64,000 nt of DNA, taken from contig SWBL01000277.1 in the NCBI GenBank assembly GCA_024195585.1, positions 1 through 64,000 of the forward strand, given 5' to 3'. A program made the position numbers and the translations under genes. Source of the DNA: Aureobasidium sp. EXF-3400 (taxonomy: Eukaryota; Ascomycota; Dothideomycetes; Dothideales; Saccotheciaceae). Shown here piece by piece: positions 9,785-22,310 of the stretch (its first letter is position 1; the number at the start of each line of letters is the position of its first letter). Under the pieces are notes generated by a model that searched no databases, was not told the origin of the DNA, and saw only the letters and a list, made by a program, of their open reading frames with translations.

Positions 9785-12294
9785 TTAACCATGTAATTGG
9801 GCACCCAGAGGTACCCAGCTCCTGGAAACATCCATACTTCTGTTGACTCTGGCTCCAGGCGTCAGAGGTACATCGACACGGCCACGACTGCTGCTAGGGT
9901 CATCGCTGTCTTCATCGTCATCGTAGGCATCTGACAAGCGTGCAAAGTAGTCTGATAGTCCCGAGGTTGGACTCGCAATGCTGTCGTATTGAGGAGGGGG
10001 AGTGATGAGTGGTGGTGGAGGATCCTCGTCTTCGAATGGCGGAGGATTGAACGAGGGAGCGCGCAACAGATGGATGGGACGATCGAGTTGGTTGTGAGGA
10101 GCATTGCCGGTCAGATGTGCGGCTTGTGGGCGAGCGAGACTGGGCGCGGTGATTGTGGGTGGTATGGTTGTTTCCCTCATGCCGTTCAATGCGTTGAGAG
10201 TGGGGACGTATGAAGTGGGAGAGTTGCGACGGCGAAGTGCGTTAGGGCAGCCGCATTCGTACAGCGTGCTTCCGTTGCTTGCAGACTCTGGGCTAGTGTA
10301 GGCGGGCAACGATGTATTTGCTTGCGTTGCGCGGCATGAGAGGATGTGGAAGGGTGAATCGATGGAAATTTCGAAGTGTCTGCGCTTGCCTGGGTTTTCC
10401 GCGTCGGGTTTTGAGAGACGCATCACGATCTGAGCACTGTTAGTAAATAGTTCGCACACGGTCTAAATATCAATGTGCACATACCTTGATCCAATGATGC
10501 ACCTGGATATTTTGGTACGTGGTGTCAAAGTGTAACCTGGTCGCTCTTTCTCTTTCGCGATTTGAAGAACAGCTTGGCAGTTGTACATTGAACTCCATCT
10601 CAGTGGGTCCAACTTGATCGCCTGTTAGATTGCCGAGAAGGTTAGTGGGATCGGTTGTCTGCACCGCCTCGCCAGCTGCGGCACGCTCGCGTTGGTCATA
10701 CGGTACACCGCCTCCTGAAGTTACACGCATCGAACTGCCGGGGAAGGTGCTGGTTGGTGGTGTGTCTGCTCGCTTCTCGAATAGCTGTACCTTCCTTGTA
10801 GGCTCCATACGGTGAACGCGCTTGTTACTGCAGAAATATTCGATGTTCTCCGTTACCAGCACTTTGATACGGTGGCATTGCACCTTGGCCAGCGGAGTCA
10901 ACTTGAAAGCAATCGGGACTTGGGCTCCTAAGGGGAACGATTTTCCGGAAATGACAATGTCGTAGTGAAGCTGGTCTTCCCAGTTTCTGCTGATGGCGAT
11001 TGGCTCGACCTGTTCAAGAGAGCCCTCGGCTGGAGCTCTGATCAATTGCACCTCGCGAACTCCGACCAGATTCGCTCTGAAAGCACCGGCGCGTTCCACG
11101 ACGGCTTCAAGCTCATATTTGACCGAACCTAGATCTACGTCGATGGTTTCGGGCAATCTGCTGTCAAGAGGGAGCTCGAAGTTGTATACATAATCTCCAG
11201 GGTTGAAAGTGCGGTAGCCTTTTTGTGCGACCGAAGGACCGCCAGTTGATGATTCACCCTTGCCAAAACTGCGTGACTGGTTGACTTGTAACGATAGCCT
11301 TCGTTGGTCCTTTGTGGTGAGATTAGTTGTCGAGATGTTTGGCGATTTGCCCATTCCGAAAGACGAGGAGGAGGTGTTGGATGATGTGCCGCCGGACTTG
11401 AAGAGCTCTACATGATCTGCACAGGGGCCTGCTTCGGCTGTGGGGAATTGAGCATTGAAGAATGGCCAAGTATGGCTCATGATGTTGTCAACCTCTTCAA
11501 AGTCAACTTTACGTGGAGGAATGCCTAAACGTTGTTAGTCGTAGATCTTGGACTGGAATGCAGTGTGGATTACCTTCGGGCCATTTTGTAGTTGCTCGGC
11601 CTTTGAACTTGAGGGTGACTGCCTTTATTTTGGCAGCTTTCGTCACACGGAGGTGAAGAGTTCCTCTTAACATAGCCGTGTTGCCGCTAGCCATATCGTT
11701 CTGCTCGAAGCCTTGCAAGAACAAAGCGGGCTCGGCTAGATTGATGGAAACATTCACACCACTGCCAGACACGAGCGGTTTATCATTGGGATCTGTACCA
11801 GGCATGATGGTATTCATATGTTGTGCACGGGCTGCAGCTTCTGTGGCAGCTCTCACATCGTCCGTCAGAGAAGATCTTGAGATCATGCCGCTAACGGGAC
11901 CTCCAATTGATCCACGGATGTTCGCCCTCATGTTTTCGAAGAAAGGCGATCTGCGTCCTCCTTTTGTAGTTGGGCCTCGTAGACTATATGCGGATGACTC
12001 GGAAGCGTCTGAAGGGCAGCGTATGGATATGGGTCGCACACAGACAATGGAGCGGATTATGCGTTTCGCGTGGTTGGTCGGGATCGAGAACGTCCTGGAT
12101 AGACAATGGCGGGCAAAGCGTCGTAACTTGTCGACGTTTGGGGGAGAGTCGTAATCGTAGCCTTCGAGGACGCTTTTGATGCGAATCGAACCCCTTCTAT
12201 ACTGGCGGGGCTCAAAGTAACCCTCGGAGGATTGGTGGATGCCGGAAGGACAGTAATGAACCCAGGTGTGGCGGCGTTCGAGGAAGTCTGTCAT
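9785..12294 (-). CDS. Alpha-arrestin (ART family) with PPxY motif
   Basis: Three exons: 11574-12294, 10485-11524 and 9785-10429, with introns of 49 and 55 nt; 801 residues. The arrestin N-domain begins around residue 165 (VSINLAEPALFLQGF, then LRGTLHLRVTKAAKIKAV, then LKFKGRATTKWPEG) and continues across intron 1 into SHTWPFFNAQFP. The arrestin C-domain follows (NYEFELPLDSRLPETI-like segment, then YELEAVVERAG and HWIKIVMRL across intron 2). The tail is disordered and carries TPPPQYDS, a PPxY site that binds WW domains of Rsp5/HulA-type ubiquitin ligases. Such proteins direct ubiquitination and endocytosis of plasma-membrane transporters. It resembles the Ecm21/Csr2-like group. The first 110 residues or so are not recognisable arrestin sequence, so the true start may lie downstream or in another exon. 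Confidence 0.85.
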
Positions 12295-13803
12295 TGTATA
12301 TTAGCTATGGATATTGCCAGGCACTCTGCAGCGGGCGTAGTGTGGGGTGCATTGAGATAGTTAAGGCTCGCGATGCGGCTGGCCAAGGTCGTGCAGATTT
12401 GTCGTGAGTGCCAAAACAAGGAATGGTGCCCAAAGTTGCAAGCCAACGTGTGCGAGGCTTCATATGGACGACCATGTGCATATGCATGTGCAAGAGAGAC
12501 TCACCGAATCAAGCGTGTTTCAAGTACGCAAATCCCAGCTACGCGCGTACGTCCAGCGTGACCAGCTCTCTGAGCAATGTATGCGCAGCTCCAAGGTTTC
12601 GCAAGGTTAGAGATGAGGTCACAGAATTGGACTGAGCGAGTATCGACGTCTCTTTCACGTGTAACGTTGGCAATTGTGGGTGTAGCCTGAGAGTGGCTTC
12701 AGACCGTCTAAGCCAACTTGTCGCCGAGAGGGCACGCAAAGTCAAATCGAGTGTTGCTGTTGCTGCAGTCGATGCCGCTATGGGAAGAGCGAGGAAAGAG
12801 TGCTCGCTGACCAACTGCCGGTGGGTGCTGGATTATGTAGAGACAGCGGTGTGTCGAGTTTTGTGCGTGGGTCCGGGGCGAAGTGAAACACAATGAGAAA
12901 TCACTTGGGAAGCAGCAACAAGGGTTTGAGTTATCTATGGGCTATGGCTTTGAACTACATGACCAAGCGTCGAGGGCGTTTTTTGACTTTCGTCATTATT
13001 TTTTGTCTTGCCTGGTTGCGCGGCATCTCACCCACTGCCATCCTATCCGCAGTCTCCGTGATTGGCTTTGGAGAGAGTGACAAGCTTTGGGATTTCGGCA
13101 TTAGTCCTGTTTCCACGTCTCTATTTGTGTGCTGGGGAAAGACAAATCTGCGTCGTCCTTTGGGCACTCTTCAGAGACATCTCATTGTCACTTAACGGCA
13201 TGCGCCCCGGGAACGAGGTGGGTGGGTGATCCGAGTCTTCCGGTTGATATATTTCTCACCCTCCGCACCTTCCGACCCCAGACTCTCAGAGTGTTCTTTC
13301 GCTCGTGGGGGCCTTTCGTTCCTGAGGAGTTTGTGTTACGTGTGTTCGGGTGTGTGATCCGCATGCTTTCAAGCTTTGTTGATGTAATGGCAGATCGTGG
13401 AGGGTTGGCCGAAGAAGCAGTGACCACTGACCATGCGATTGATCTTTGGCCATCCTGACTCCTGAGATGTTCTGTCAGATCAAAATAAATTAAACGGCAC
13501 TGCCGCAGAAAAGCGTAGATACAACAGCAAGGATCCTATCACGGCTTGCTAGCCAGAGTGGTCGAGTCACGGTACAGTGCTGCGTAGAGTGCTGGCGGAG
13601 AAGAAGGCCGCGGATGCGCTGACTCCGATGCCGCTACCAAGTCCTTGTGCATGATCCAAGATTGGATGGAAGCGGGGTTAGATTGAACGGTCGGCTTCGA
13701 ACGCGCCAACGACGCGGGACCGTCCGTTCCAAACAGAATTCGCGTCCTCCCTCGAGGCAAACTGTAGACCAGAGGCGTCTGCCAAAGAAGCATATGTACA
13801 ATC
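12295..13803. other. Divergent intergenic region, arrestin / DPB11
   Basis: 1.5 kb containing both promoters. On the minus strand a GGTGAGTC donor-like sequence near 12500 and an acceptor-like ACAATGACAG near 12290 could frame a leader intron of the arrestin gene. Short frames here show no family resemblance. Confidence 0.4.
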
Positions 13804-16678
13804 ATGCCTGACGATGCAGAAGATGGTAAGATTCTCGAGAATGCTCTTTGTACGTGTTGCAGACATGACCAACACTTTTCACAGGCAACAAAGCCCTTCT
13901 TCGAGGCGTCATCCTCTGCAGCACATCATTATCACAGGATCTCAGAGTCAGTCATTCTCATCCACATGAACCACAACACCTGGACTTACACACTACCCTC
14001 GACAGGACAAGCTCAATGATCTCTCGAGGAGCATGGGTGCCGTCCACCGTCTCGACTTGACTGCCGACGTGACCCATCTCATAGTCGGCAACATCGATAC
14101 CCCCAAATGCAGGCATACCGCAAAAGAAAGACCCGACATACACGTTCTCAAGCCCGAGTGGATCCACGCCATCCGCAGTTCTTACATGGAAGACCAAGAC
14201 ATTGACCTTGACGCTCTCGATCAAGAACACCGTCTGCCTGTATTCTACAACTTGCACATTTGTGTCACAGGCTTCGAAGACAGTATGCATGCGAATAACC
14301 AATATTGGCCTTCATACACTGACGCTTTACACAGTTGAGGAAAGGCAGCACATCATCGAGAAGATCAGGAATAATGGCGCGCACTACCATGGAGACCTCA
14401 CACGAGAAGTCACCCATCTGATCGTCGCCAAACCCAAGGGTGCAAAGTACGACCGGGCAAAATCTTGGAGCATCAAAACCGTCTCCCTGAAATGGCTTGA
14501 CGAGAGCTTAGAGAGAGCCATGGCCGTTGACGAGTCACTATATCATCCACTGATGCCCCTCGAGGATCAGGGTCAAGGCGCCTTTGTACGTGGTTATCAG
14601 CGACCTCCTGTGACCGGAAAAAGACAGCGTCAAGAATCGGCAACTGAAACAAAGGAAGAGACTGGCAAGCGTAAGATGCGACGCACTACGAGCGCAAAAC
14701 TAGCAGACCACAGCCAAAACATGATGACCAGCTTCCTTTCGCATGGAGGCGAAGAAACATCCGAACTTGTCAACGATCAGTGGACAGACAGCAACCATGT
14801 GGTAACACCGCCACGAAGCGTTACTCCTCCGAATCGACCCAATATCGCCTCCCGTCGTACTTCGTTGGAAGTGGAAGCTGTGCCCCAGCAAGAAGAGCTA
14901 GGTCTGTTCTCGGGTATCTTTTGTCTTGTGTACGGTCACGATGAGAAGAAAGTGGGTTCAAATCCATGTCTATGCCTGGAAACCTACTAACTAAGCCACT
15001 AGGCAGCGATGATTGACCACGTCATAACTTCGAATGGAGGTCAGGTTACTCGCTCTGCCGATGCCTTGTACACAGCACATAACGGCGATTCATGCCAACA
15101 AAAAGTTCTCATTCTGCCGAGTGAGTGGACGTCAATCACGAAGGGCTCGTTACCCGAAGCCCCTGCTGGAACGTGGTTCGCGACAGAGTGGTGGTTAGAG
15201 AGATGTATTAAGCACAAGTCGCTCATCAACCCCGATCATGATGTACTCAGTCAGCCACACCTAGGTCTGCCGATCAATGGTATGTTTCAAGCTCACCTTT
15301 GGGTATTGCCCTCTGCTAACAGTCTTAGACTTCAAGAATCTAACGATAGCGACCTCTGGGTTGGGCAGTGACGTGCTACACATTTCAAAAGTTGTCAAAC
15401 TCGCGGGTAAGGCTTTTCTCAAGCGTGACGATAGTTCGCGAAGACTGACACTTGTGTAGGCGCACTTTACGACGAAAGATTGCTACCGAAGACGTCCATT
15501 TTAGTTGTTCCTAGCAATGTCACAAACTCAGAAAAGATATCGTACGCCGCGAAGCATAAGGTTCCAGTTGTTTCAGACGCATGGCTCTATTTGTGCCTGG
15601 AGAATGCACGGAAGATGTCTTTGTCTGATTATGTGGTGACCGGGCGACCAAGACAAGCTCTCGACCACCATCCACTTGATCATCCTTCTTCTCGAGAAGC
15701 AAGTGCTGCTCCTCCACAAGACAAGAGGTAGGATGAGCTGGTTTAGCTAGTAAGGATTAGGCTGATAAGTTCTGTAGAAAGGATGTCCTACCCGCTCAAC
15801 GCCTCTCAGCTATTCGCAAACGAAATGTAGCTACTTCACTGCACCTTTATCAGTCAGGTCCCGGTCAAGCACCACAGCAAAAGCCTACACACTCCAAAAG
15901 GGCAGGACCATTCGTTGAAGAAGAAGATGATGATGATGAAGAAGCGGTGCCAGATAACGAAACTCATAACCATCAAGAACCGGAAGAGCACAACATGCCG
16001 TCAAACGACCCACCGCTAGTCGTATACGATGAGAATCCGACGGCGATAGATATTGCTCACCCCGTACAGCCATTGCAAGACATGCCGCCGGAGGTGAACG
16101 CTGCCAGAAGGCAGTCAAAAGCATCACCTTCAAAAGACACAAGAGACTGCACAGCATCTTCCTCGGCAGCACAAAAAGACGGACAACAAGCCGAGCCGAC
16201 AGCAGAAGACGAAAACGCCGATACATTGGCAAACAAAGCGCGGTTGAGCGGAGATATCAAGTCATTGTACGAGCGACAGCAATCTTATCCAGGGCCATCG
16301 CCCGTCGAACAGACAGTCAAGGGAAGATGGAGGAAAGACAAGAAACTGGGACGCGCTCCTTCATACAGCTCAAATTCATCGACTTCTGTTTCGTTCCGAC
16401 AACAACATCCAAGTCTGGATGCAGCCAACTCGGGGCATTTAGCAAACATGGTGGAAGGCGAAGCACCAATGCCAAGTCAACAAGTCACGTATGAGATGCC
16501 GGAGGTACAAGAATATCGCGCCAAGATGAGCAAGAAGATGGGCACGAGACTCATGGACGATAGCATGGGTACACGAGTAGAGAGCCCGGGACTCGTTCGC
16601 GATGTTGAAGCAAGCGAGACTAGTGGTGTTGGAGGTCGGGTTCGTGGGCGCCAGCGAACCGCAAAGAACCCAGTATGA
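13804..16678 (+). CDS. DPB11: Four-BRCT replication/checkpoint scaffold, Dpb11/Rad4(Cut5)/TopBP1
   Basis: Eight exons: 13804-13825, 13885-13946, 14006-14282, 14335-14951, 15003-15279, 15329-15406, 15460-15727 and 15778-16678; 833 residues and all phases agree. Four BRCT domains are visible. BRCT1 spans about 8-100 (LLRGVILC..., THLIVG, PDIHVLKPEWIHA). BRCT2 spans about 105-190 (FYNLHICVTGFED, THLIVAKP, WLDES). BRCT3 spans about 310-415 (LFSGIFCLVYGHDEKK, TWFATEWWLERC). BRCT4 spans about 418-510 (FKNLTIATSG, VVSDAWLYLC). The rest is a disordered tail with a conserved-looking basic/aromatic patch (GRWRKDKKLGRAPS), a possible ATR-activating region by analogy with TopBP1. The protein bridges phosphorylated Sld2/Sld3 at replication origins and the 9-1-1 clamp in the DNA-damage checkpoint. 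The first exon is only 22 nt. Confidence 0.92.
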
Positions 16679-17071
16679 AGTAATGATCAGACGACAATGT
16701 CAAAGGACTATTGCAGGTCCAGGATACACCTGCAGCTATGTACCCAAAACTGATGTACAGGTACATGATATTCTTGTGCCATAGTCGTGTGTTCGTGAGT
16801 GTGCATGCGACACCCAAGAAAAAGAAGATAAAACAAATATTGGATCTATGTCGTGCTTCAAACGGTCCGACAGATCGATCGCACCATCGCATCGGAAGGG
16901 AGCACAGACGGGGACAGTTCCAGGCGCCTTCCGCCGCCCTGCGCTGTCCATGTGCTTCCTGAACGGCAGCCATGTGACAATTCAATCTTCGTGACTTGAT
17001 TAGTCCTTTGACTTTTGTACCAAGTATAAAGAAACAAGAGACGGTCACTGTTCGGTCCTCTCACAAGCATC
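16679..17071 (+). promoter_or_regulatory. Heme oxygenase promoter region with TATA-like element
   Basis: 393 nt between DPB11 and the heme oxygenase gene, same direction. TATAAA at 17025-17030 lies 42 nt before the ATG, close for a core promoter, so transcription would start very near the coding region. Nothing else recognised. Confidence 0.4.
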
Positions 17072-18156
17072 ATGGCGTCGTTGCAGACTCCCACCCAGCT
17101 TCTCTCGCCTCCACCGTCTCCCGCCCCGCAGAACTTGTCCACCGAGATCAATACGGCCACACGGTGCGCTTCCTACGAATCTTATCTGCAGACACTTGAT
17201 GCAGTCGCTGACATGGCACAAGACCCGTCCACACACGGTTGAACAAACTCATTGTCACCCGCCTTCCTCTCGCTCTACCTCCGATAGCAAAAACTCCCGA
17301 ACTATACGCTCATGGCATCAACACATTCGGCGACATCTATCTAGTCTTTGAGAACTGCTGGCGCGTTCTTATCGCAGAAGCCGATAAGTCTGACGCCAGC
17401 GACTCTTCACACGACACCAAAGTGCGCCAATGGCTTTCACAATTAGTCCCACCTGGTCTCTGGCGTTCGGACTCTATCAAGAAAGATTTGGAGTATTTGG
17501 AGACAGCTACCGGTGCTGATCTGGAAGCTGTGTCAAATGAGCAGCTTCGCTCGTTCACAGAACACATCTATCGCCAGACTAGGGAGAAGCCTCACGTCTT
17601 GGTTGCCTATTCCTGGATCATGTACATGGCAATCTTCTCTGGCGGGCGTTGGATCAGGGAACAGCTGACGGAATCTGGGCCCGAGTTCTGGGGCGTCAAT
17701 CATGAGTCCGACAAGCATGAGTACTGGATTCATGGCACTCTCAGACCCGGCTTCACGCTGTTTTGCTTCTCAGGCAACAGAGACGGCGAAGACATCAAGG
17801 CAGACTTCAAGACTCGGCTCGAGAAAGCCGAGGAGCTGCTTACGGAACGCGAGCGCAAGGACATCATCGATGAATCACAATTCATCTTTGAACAGTGCGT
17901 TGCAATCGTCGAATCTCTGGACAAGCAGCTCATGACCGATCTCGAACTCGTCAAGTCGCTGGCTGCGCGAGAGGCCAAGAATGAAAACTCACATCTCAAG
18001 ATGGCACCAACACGGGCTGTCCTGCCAAAGGATGTAGCACCGCAGAAGGCGGAGCCTCAGTCAGCGAACTTCATTAGAGCCATTGTGGTTGCGATTATCG
18101 CTTTTGTTTTCTATCAGTCTTACCGCTGGCAATATGGAGATTTGGAGCGCGCATGA
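17072..18156 (+). CDS. HMX1: Heme oxygenase, C-terminally membrane-anchored (Hmx1-like)
   Basis: Exons 17072-17163 and 17223-18156 (59-nt intron GTGCGC...CACAAG) give 341 residues. The first exon ends NTATR and the second begins PVHTRLNKLI. Joined, they recreate the heme oxygenase helix with the proximal heme-ligand His. The distal-helix signature appears as FSGGRWIREQL near residue 165. A single hydrophobic segment near the C-terminus (FIRAIVVAIIAFVFYQSYRW) is the tail anchor, as in the ER/outer-membrane enzyme. The enzyme opens heme to biliverdin, CO and iron, supporting iron recovery. Many fungal members are annotated only as heme-oxygenase-like, and activity depends on residues I cannot fully check. 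Exon 1 is essential: without it the His-containing helix is truncated. Confidence 0.87.
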
Positions 18157-18586
18157 GAACACAATCACGATCTTAGATTTAGATTAGATATGATGCCAGG
18201 GCACTACTGAGAAACACGGAGATGACAGCATACGGTGAATGTATAGAGAGATACCCAATAGACACGAATAATACCATCTGATTCAACAGCTGTCTTCTGC
18301 TTCACTTTATGCTTCTACTCGCTGTATGGCCTTGGACTCTTGGAATTGAAGAGACAAACGCTCCTGTCAACAGACGCTTTTGAGGATGTTTCAAATATGG
18401 AGCTTGGCGCTCGGACCTTCCTTCACATGCCACCTCAATCGTCCAAAGACTCCTTATATATTCTCACTTTAGCTTGAACCACATACACTCAGTGCTGACA
18501 TCGGAGGAGACTCTTTCACATCGCCTTGATAATTCCATTCTCTCCCTGCCACAGTAATCTATCAACGAAAGCACCCTCTCACAACA
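18157..18586 (+). promoter_or_regulatory. MKT1 promoter region with TATA-like element
   Basis: 430 nt between the heme oxygenase stop and the MKT1 start. TATATA at 18455-18460 lies about 125 nt upstream of the ATG, with a pyrimidine-rich leader between. No other element assigned. Confidence 0.35.
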
Positions 18587-20974
18587 ATGATATCCGGATT
18601 CAACGAATGGGCAGTGTCAGCCCAGCTGGGCCATACCGATTCGTTTGCAGAGCTTAATGAGCGCCGACTTGGAATTGAGGCCGAGGACTTCATTGCCAAC
18701 ATACTCACAACTTCTCCCACGAAAGAGCCGCTACTCCCAGCTCTTGGTGGCCTTCCTTTTGCTCTCGAAGAGACCATCACAAACCATGTTAGCGTCTTGA
18801 GAAGACACGGCTGCCAGCCTTATTTCATCTTCAACGGAGTGACTTCAAACGGCCAAGAAGAAAGACTGCAAGCTGCGATTCGCGCGACTAAGAGCATTGC
18901 GAACGCTTGGCAGTTGTATGGTGCATCTGAGCCAGAACAAGCCGTTGCCGAGTTTGGCACTCTGTGTGAGTATTGATCTTGTTCGACGATCGGAAGGCCA
19001 TAGACTGATCTTGTTGAACAGCTGGTACAATCAATGTTGATAACATCTACCGTTTCGTCCAGAATATCTTGCGCAAGAACGATGTTGATTTCCTCATTGC
19101 GCCGCACAGCGCATGTGCCCAGGTAGGAACAGTATTTAATACGCCTACATTCGTGACTAATCTCAAACCCAGCTTGCTTCTATCGCTGGTACCGAATTCT
19201 GCGATGCTGTCTCGGGCTCCAGCGACATCCTCATGTACGAGATCGATCAGCTCATCACCAAGCTTGACTTTGAGCAGGCTCAATTCTCCTGGGTGACCCG
19301 TCGCGAATGTATTGAGGCTCTCGGCGCCACTTCGACAGCCATGTTTGTTGATGCTTGCCTTCTTTCTGGATGTTCAATCTTACCCACTCTTCCTCAACTC
19401 GAGAACGACTTGACTGCATCTCCTAGAGCCCCAAAGATCAGGGCCGCGGCTGACCTGCTCAAGAGGACCCAGACCAACGGCAACGCCCTCTGTCTACAGT
19501 ATCAGGACGACCCGGCCATGATGGCAATGAACTATCTGGACCGCTACCGTAAAGCAAGCCTTTACATCAAGCATTACGTTTGCATTCGACCCAATGGCAA
19601 GATCGAGTCGGTGGATGGTGCTTCTGCACCTAGCGATCTTAACAATATCATGGGCAATCGTCTGCCAGAGGAAGCATTCGCATACCTTTCGCGTGGCGTC
19701 ATCAGTCCCGAAGTGCTGAGCTGGATAGCATCCAACGAGATTACCGAGCGACCACCCCTTGACGGAGGTGAGGCTGACGTGTATCGCCGTCTCGTTTCTG
19801 ACGGTCTCACTCCTCTGAGGACATCTGCTCTATCGCTTCTTACCTACTCCCTGGCTCGATTCTACCAACACAAGCAGATCCACCTCAGATGCTGGTTCAA
19901 CCCTAGCGCGCCAAAGACATTGAACGTCGCAGATACTCCTGACCCCAAGACAATGCTTTCCGGTTGGAACGTGCGACTTGACCAACTTACAGCCAAGGCA
20001 ACTAAGCTTGAACGTGATGTATCGTCCTTGTCATTTGCAGTGGGCAGCTTGCAAGATGCAGACTTTGCTAAGAATAGTGTCACACCAAAGTCCGCGCCAC
20101 TGAGCTCTCCCGAAGAAGTGCGATCGAATGCGCTCTGGAGGTTCCTTCAGCTACGCGGCTACATCCAGCAAGATCATCAACTCAGTACCCTTGGTCAATG
20201 CCTACAAACCGCCTTCGCACGTCACAACCAGCAGGATCTGGAGGAGCCGACACTTCTTGCTTTCGAAATGCTCCGCCTGAACTTGCTCAACTCCAACAAC
20301 ATGTTCCCTTACAATGGTTCTCCTCAACGTGGCTCAGAAACTGACAAGCGCAACACACTGCTGGTCAGTAGGGTAGCCTGCTTCGCTGGGCTTCGTCACA
20401 AGAGCATCGGATTTACTGGACCTCTGAGCAGACATCTGCTCGCTTACACGTCAATGGTTTCTGCAGTGCGTGGCAGCTTGCGTAATGTGGTTGAGATGAG
20501 TCTCTTCGGTTTGCTGGCCAACAACCACGTAGAGCGCGACATGGCCGCTATCGATCTAGCTCAGATAAGCTACAGGTAAATGCTGTCGTCAATCATGCTT
20601 ACACACTCGAATGCTAATAATATTTGTAGTCTGCCGTTCTTGAACGATGTAGACTGCGCTCTTGGCATCGCGGTCAAGTCGTATCTGGATGAGCTGTCCG
20701 CACAGAGCGATCCCACTGCAGAGGCCTCACGTGAGGCTGTCAAGATAAAGGGCGCCAACGAGTGGTTCCCTCATGCTACTGATTTCCAGGGCGACTTGCA
20801 GAGGGCCTTCGCACTCTGGGATTCGGTAAGTTGTGTCACACGAGATATTCATGGCTGTACTAATAAGATGGGTAGGTCTACGCTGCCGTTGCAAGCGCTC
20901 CTGACAACCTGGTTACGGCCAAGGACAAGAAGATCTGGGAGGAAGCCAACGCATGGCTGTTGGAGAGAAAATAA
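18587..20974 (+). CDS. MKT1: Mkt1-like post-transcriptional regulator (XPG-like fold)
   Basis: Five exons: 18587-18965, 19022-19122, 19173-20575, 20630-20825 and 20876-20974; 725 residues, phases consistent. The N-terminal third has the XPG/FEN-like N and I regions (YFIFNGV near 85, then DFLIAPHSACAQLASIAG around 150-165). Acidic residues that coordinate metal in active nucleases are replaced at the I-region motif (APHSACAQ instead of an EAxxEAE-type motif), as expected for Mkt1, which is not thought to be a nuclease. The remainder is the Mkt1 middle and C-terminal region (LPEEAFAYLSRGVISPE, FLQLRGYI, LLNSNNMFPYNG). Yeast Mkt1 works with Pbp1 to regulate translation and stability of certain mRNAs. 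It converges on FUR1 with a 101-nt gap. Confidence 0.9.
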
Positions 20975-21075
20975 ACAAGAGGCATCACTCGTGAGAGGAG
21001 GAGCTGACCAAAAACATAACAGAAAACCACACAGAAAAGTAGAATCAAAAATGGAAAAAAAGTATTTGTCTAATA

Positions 21076-21878
21076 TTATTTGCCGATAGTGAGGAAGAGT
21101 CTATCACCAACATCTCCAAGACCAGGCTTGATCATTCCCTTTGAATCTGTACCTGGATCTACTGCACCGACCCAGATCTCTACACCGTCTTCCCAGACTT
21201 GACTGACTTTTTTCAATCCCTCGTGACTGGCCAAAACACTACAGACGACTATGCGCTTAACACCCCAATCTTTCAATGTATCGATAGCAGCACTTGCGGT
21301 AGCACCGGTGGCAATGATGGGGTCAAGTAAGATGGCTGTTTCGGAAGGAGTAGTCTGTTGCGATGTGGTTGTTGCGGAGTGGTATGGAAGGTTGTTGTAG
21401 TACTCGACGGGTTGTAGGGTGGTCTTTTCGCGGTACATGCCCAGATGGAAGACGGGGACTGGGTCTGGTAGAACGGAGAGAAGTGCTTGGAATCTTGAGT
21501 CAGACAAGTTTGTCGGCGGGGTGTAGATGTCAAACATACCATCTACCATTGACAAGCCAGAACGTAGGATAGGCACAAGAGACACATGAGAAGGTGAGAT
21601 AGAGTCAACAGGGAACTCGTAGCCCAATGGAGATTGATCCTATGAGCGAAGGACAATGTTAGTCCAGTGTGAGGCTCTGAGATGGCAGAAGCTCATACGG
21701 TGCCTTGCTGTGTAGTCTTCAGAGCAGAACCAAGGGCTTCGTATCCTAGCATGGTTGAGATGTCATGGATCAGACGTTTAGCATCTCGAGCCCCGGTCTG
21801 TTGCGATCGGAGCTGCGAGATCTTTGCGCGCAGACAGGGATGTTGGGATACGTGGACATTGGACGGTAGGGAAGACAT
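21076..21878 (-). CDS. FUR1: Uracil phosphoribosyltransferase
   Basis: Exons 21699-21878 and 21076-21639 (59-nt intron, GTATGA...CATAG) encode 247 residues, the usual fungal length. The first exon has the N-terminal helices (ISQLRSQQTG, IHDISTMLGYEAL). Exon 2 has VPILRSGLSMVDG near residue 85 and the PRPP-binding loop LLDPIIATGATASAAI near 165. The C-terminal uracil-binding segment is VGAVDPGTDSKGMIKPGLGDVGDRLF. The enzyme converts uracil and PRPP to UMP in pyrimidine salvage. In fungi it is also the step that activates 5-fluorocytosine after deamination, so loss of it gives resistance. A 432-nt region separates it from the divergent fluoride exporter gene. Confidence 0.95.
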
Positions 21879-22310
21879 GGTTGGTTATGCGTGGGAGTCA
21901 ATGTTCAAAGAGTATGAAGGCAGAACGAGGAGGAAGAGGAAGATGAACAAAGAGCACGTTGTAAGAGGAGACAGTCACAATTTCAAGGAGGCCAAGCACG
22001 AGACGAGAAAGGCTCCTAGACCCAGTGTTTGCTCACATGAACCAAGATAAGAAGGCCGAACAAGGCATGTGATGGCTCGATAGGGCGGCCTTCGCCGACA
22101 AGAAGCTATCAACAATCAATGGCGGGGTCATTGACGCTCGGGGCAAGGGCGGGCAGAGTTGCGGGCCGTGAATACCGAAGAGGCAGGCACGGCCCGGTCG
22201 CTGGTTGGCTGGAAAGGGCAGATTTGCAAGTCGCATGGGCATGACGGGAACTTTTGTTTTGACAAGCATGTTTCGACGACCTCTCAAACATCTTTTCGTC
22301 GTGACACGGC
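21879..22310. promoter_or_regulatory. Divergent promoter region, FUR1 / FEX1
   Basis: 432 nt between two start codons facing away from each other. No clear TATA or repeat was found. Confidence 0.4.
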
